Origin: Actinobacillus sp.
GTDB taxonomy: Bacteria; Pseudomonadota; Gammaproteobacteria; Enterobacterales; Pasteurellaceae
DNA: 33,488 bases
Assembly: GCA_020026155.1 (NCBI GenBank)
Contig: JAHHQX010000018.1
Coordinates: 1-33,488, forward strand
Reading direction: 5' to 3'
In this document: positions 32,313 through 33,488 of the stretch, piece by piece
Layout: every line of letters begins with the position of its first letter
Numbering within the stretch: position 1 is the first letter of the stretch
Program-made: the position numbers and the translations under genes
Notes under the pieces: model-generated
Database searches by the model: none
Told to the model about the DNA's origin: nothing
What the model saw: the letters and a program-made list of their open reading frames with translations, nothing else

Positions 32313-33398
32313 TTACATTCCTTTTACGCGATGACCAGATACATTCGGACGCGTATATTGATCAATAAGCGGTACACAGATATTGGCAAGTAATACTGCG
32401 AAAGCAATCGCATCTGGGTAACCACCGTAGTAACGAATAATATAAAGTAATAAACCGACTAACGCACCGAAAATTAATTTACCACGCGGGGTAATAGATG
32501 CGGTTACCGGATCGGTTGCAATAAAGAATGCACCAAACATTGTTGCGCCACTTAGAAGTTCCCAAATAGGATTTGGAGCGAGCGGGGCAACGCACCAGTT
32601 AATAGAGCAACAGATCGCGAAGGTAACCAGTAATGCTGTTGGGATTTGCCAATGGATAATGCGTTTATAAAGTAAGAATAAACCTCCAATTAGGAAACAT
32701 AAGTTAACTTGCGTCCAACCAATACTCAATGTCCACGCAGATGGTCCAAAAATAGAACTCTCTGCAAAAATTGGCGATGATTTTATCTCATTGAGTGAAG
32801 TTACACCTTTCTCGAGTGCTGTACGGAGATCATTTAATGGAGTAGCTTGGCTAAGACCGTCGATGGTTCCAGTTAATTGGGTAAGCGTAAGCCCTGTACT
32901 GTTATGTCCAGTAAAAATGAATAGCCAACTATCCATAAAACTTGGCGTATGCTTGAGCAATTCAACTGGTGGCATCCATGTCGTCATTGGGACAGGGAAA
33001 GATACCAGAAGAACGGCGTAACCAACCATCGCAGGATTAAAGAGATTTTGCCCTAACCCTCCATAAACTTGTTTACCTAATAAAATGGCAATTGTAATCC
33101 CCATTAGAATAATCCAATAAGGGGCATACGGTGGGATAGCCATGGCTAAAATTAATGCGGTTAACGAGCCACTAAAATCTTTCACATAGAAGAAAGTAGG
33201 TTTATGACGAAGTTTCGTAACGATTAATTCTAGAATAAATGCCCAAATTAATGCGAGAGTAGATTGAATAAGGACGCCATAGCCGAAGTAATAAACTTCG
33301 GCAAAGAGAGCAGGTAACATGGCTCCCATTACCCAGAGCATAATTCTGGAAGTCAGTGCACCAGAGTGTGTATGAGGAGAACTGGCTAATTTAAACAT
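32313..33398 (-). CDS. rsxD: Electron transport complex subunit RsxD/RnfD
   Basis: A 361-residue inner-membrane subunit with about nine to ten helices. Start MFKLASSPHTHSGALTSRIMLWVMGAMLPA is the family N-terminus; GLGQNLFNPAMVGYAVLLVSFP and GAFFIATDPVTASITPRGKLIFG are conserved. The FMN-linked Thr of the family (position near 187) fits Thr186 in GLSQATPLND. AAGGA lies 9 bases before the ATG, so independent initiation is possible. Remarkably, the codons upstream of this ATG continue in the same frame into the end of rsxC without a stop, so the two may be one open frame. Confidence 0.95.
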   Translation of the reverse strand: MFKLASSPHTHSGALTSRIMLWVMGAMLPALFAEVYYFGYGVLIQSTLALIWAFILELIVTKLRHKPTFFYVKDFSGSLTALILAMAIPPYAPYWIILMGITIAILLGKQVYGGLGQNLFNPAMVGYAVLLVSFPVPMTTWMPPVELLKHTPSFMDSWLFIFTGHNSTGLTLTQLTGTIDGLSQATPLNDLRTALEKGVTSLNEIKSSPIFAESSIFGPSAWTLSIGWTQVNLCFLIGGLFLLYKRIIHWQIPTALLVTFAICCSINWCVAPLAPNPIWELLSGATMFGAFFIATDPVTASITPRGKLIFGALVGLLLYIIRYYGGYPDAIAFAVLLANICVPLIDQYTRPNVSGHRVKGM

Positions 33399-33488
33399 TA
33401 TTTTTTCCTTCTCAGCTTGTTGTGCTAATTTTTTTGCTTTCGCACGTGCAATTGCGGCAGCTACCGCCGCTTTTTTCGGATCGATTTC
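33399..33488 (-). CDS. rsxC: RsxC/RnfC C-terminal end (partial), in frame with rsxD and no stop seen
   Basis: The minus strand from 33488 reads EIDPKKAAVAAAIARAKAKK and then LAQQAEKEKI, directly followed by the rsxD Met. DPKKAAVAAAIARAKAKK is the Ala/Lys-rich repeat unit found at the C-terminus of gammaproteobacterial RsxC. The other two frames hit stops or do not resemble RsxC. No stop codon separates this frame from rsxD. The tract before the ATG is GGAAAAAATAATG; with five A instead of six, rsxC would end at TAA in a standard TAATG overlap. So this is a one-base indel fusion, a slippage site or a sequencing error. RsxC is the NADH/FMN- and Fe-S-binding peripheral subunit of the complex. 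Confidence 0.85.

Overview
The window is about 33.5 kb of AT-rich chromosome from a gammaproteobacterium, almost certainly a member of the Pasteurellaceae. The evidence is the gene content and clustering (ftsK/lolA/rarA, radA, DUF47 protein/PiT permease, SH3 protein/cca, lolB/ispE/prs, rsxCDGE/nth), many proteins resembling Haemophilus and Pasteurella ones, and one Haemophilus-type DNA uptake sequence (AAGTGCGGT) forming half of a terminator at 23437-23470. I cannot name the genus from sequence alone. Most of the window is core housekeeping DNA. I see no prophage, insertion sequence, CRISPR array or obvious defence island.

Layout. 1-5124 (+): 3' part of ftsK with an eight-copy 45-bp repeat in its linker, two tandem DUF2799-type lipoproteins, lolA and rarA. 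5159-5755 (-): a uracil-DNA glycosylase superfamily protein. 5925-7211 (+): serS. 7312-8387: a small module with an XRE-type regulator (-) and a divergent YaaW/UPF0174 gene (+) that is frameshifted at a run of seven T. Its two promoters overlap a palindromic operator candidate, and near-identical hairpins lie at both ends. 8426-10096 (-): formate-tetrahydrofolate ligase. 10350-13609 (+): smpB, tRNA-Ser(TGA), and lon behind a very good sigma-32-type promoter. 13690-18030 (-): a deoxyribose-type operon (permease, mutarotase-like protein, kinase) followed by a SorC/DeoR-family regulator. 18363-18734 (+): an orphan HxlR-family regulator. 18801-21259 (-): radA and a CYTH-domain protein. 21457-27769 (+): DUF47 protein and PiT phosphate permease; SH3-domain protein and cca; lolB and ispE; prs. 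27834-30138 (-): yqhA and dsbD. 30301 to the end (-): rsxC(end)-rsxD-rsxG-rsxE-nth.

How the genes fit together. LolA and LolB are the periplasmic carrier and outer-membrane receptor of the lipoprotein pathway, and two unknown lipoproteins sit directly upstream of lolA. FtsK, RarA, RadA, Nth and the UDG-like protein handle chromosomes and DNA damage. Lon, SmpB and DsbD handle protein quality and folding. The Rsx/Rnf complex is a membrane electron-transfer pump whose operon ends with nth, as in E. coli. The deo genes would import deoxyribose and phosphorylate it.

Most worth checking: (i) rsxC runs into rsxD in one frame with no stop, one base away from a normal TAATG overlap; (ii) the YaaW gene is broken at a 7-T tract; (iii) a roughly 40-bp palindromic repeat recurs at gene ends; (iv) Cca has lost the HD phosphohydrolase segment; (v) perfect uptake sequences are very rare here. 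Two single-base homopolymer breaks in one window mean sequencing error must be excluded. I found no clear undescribed multi-gene system.
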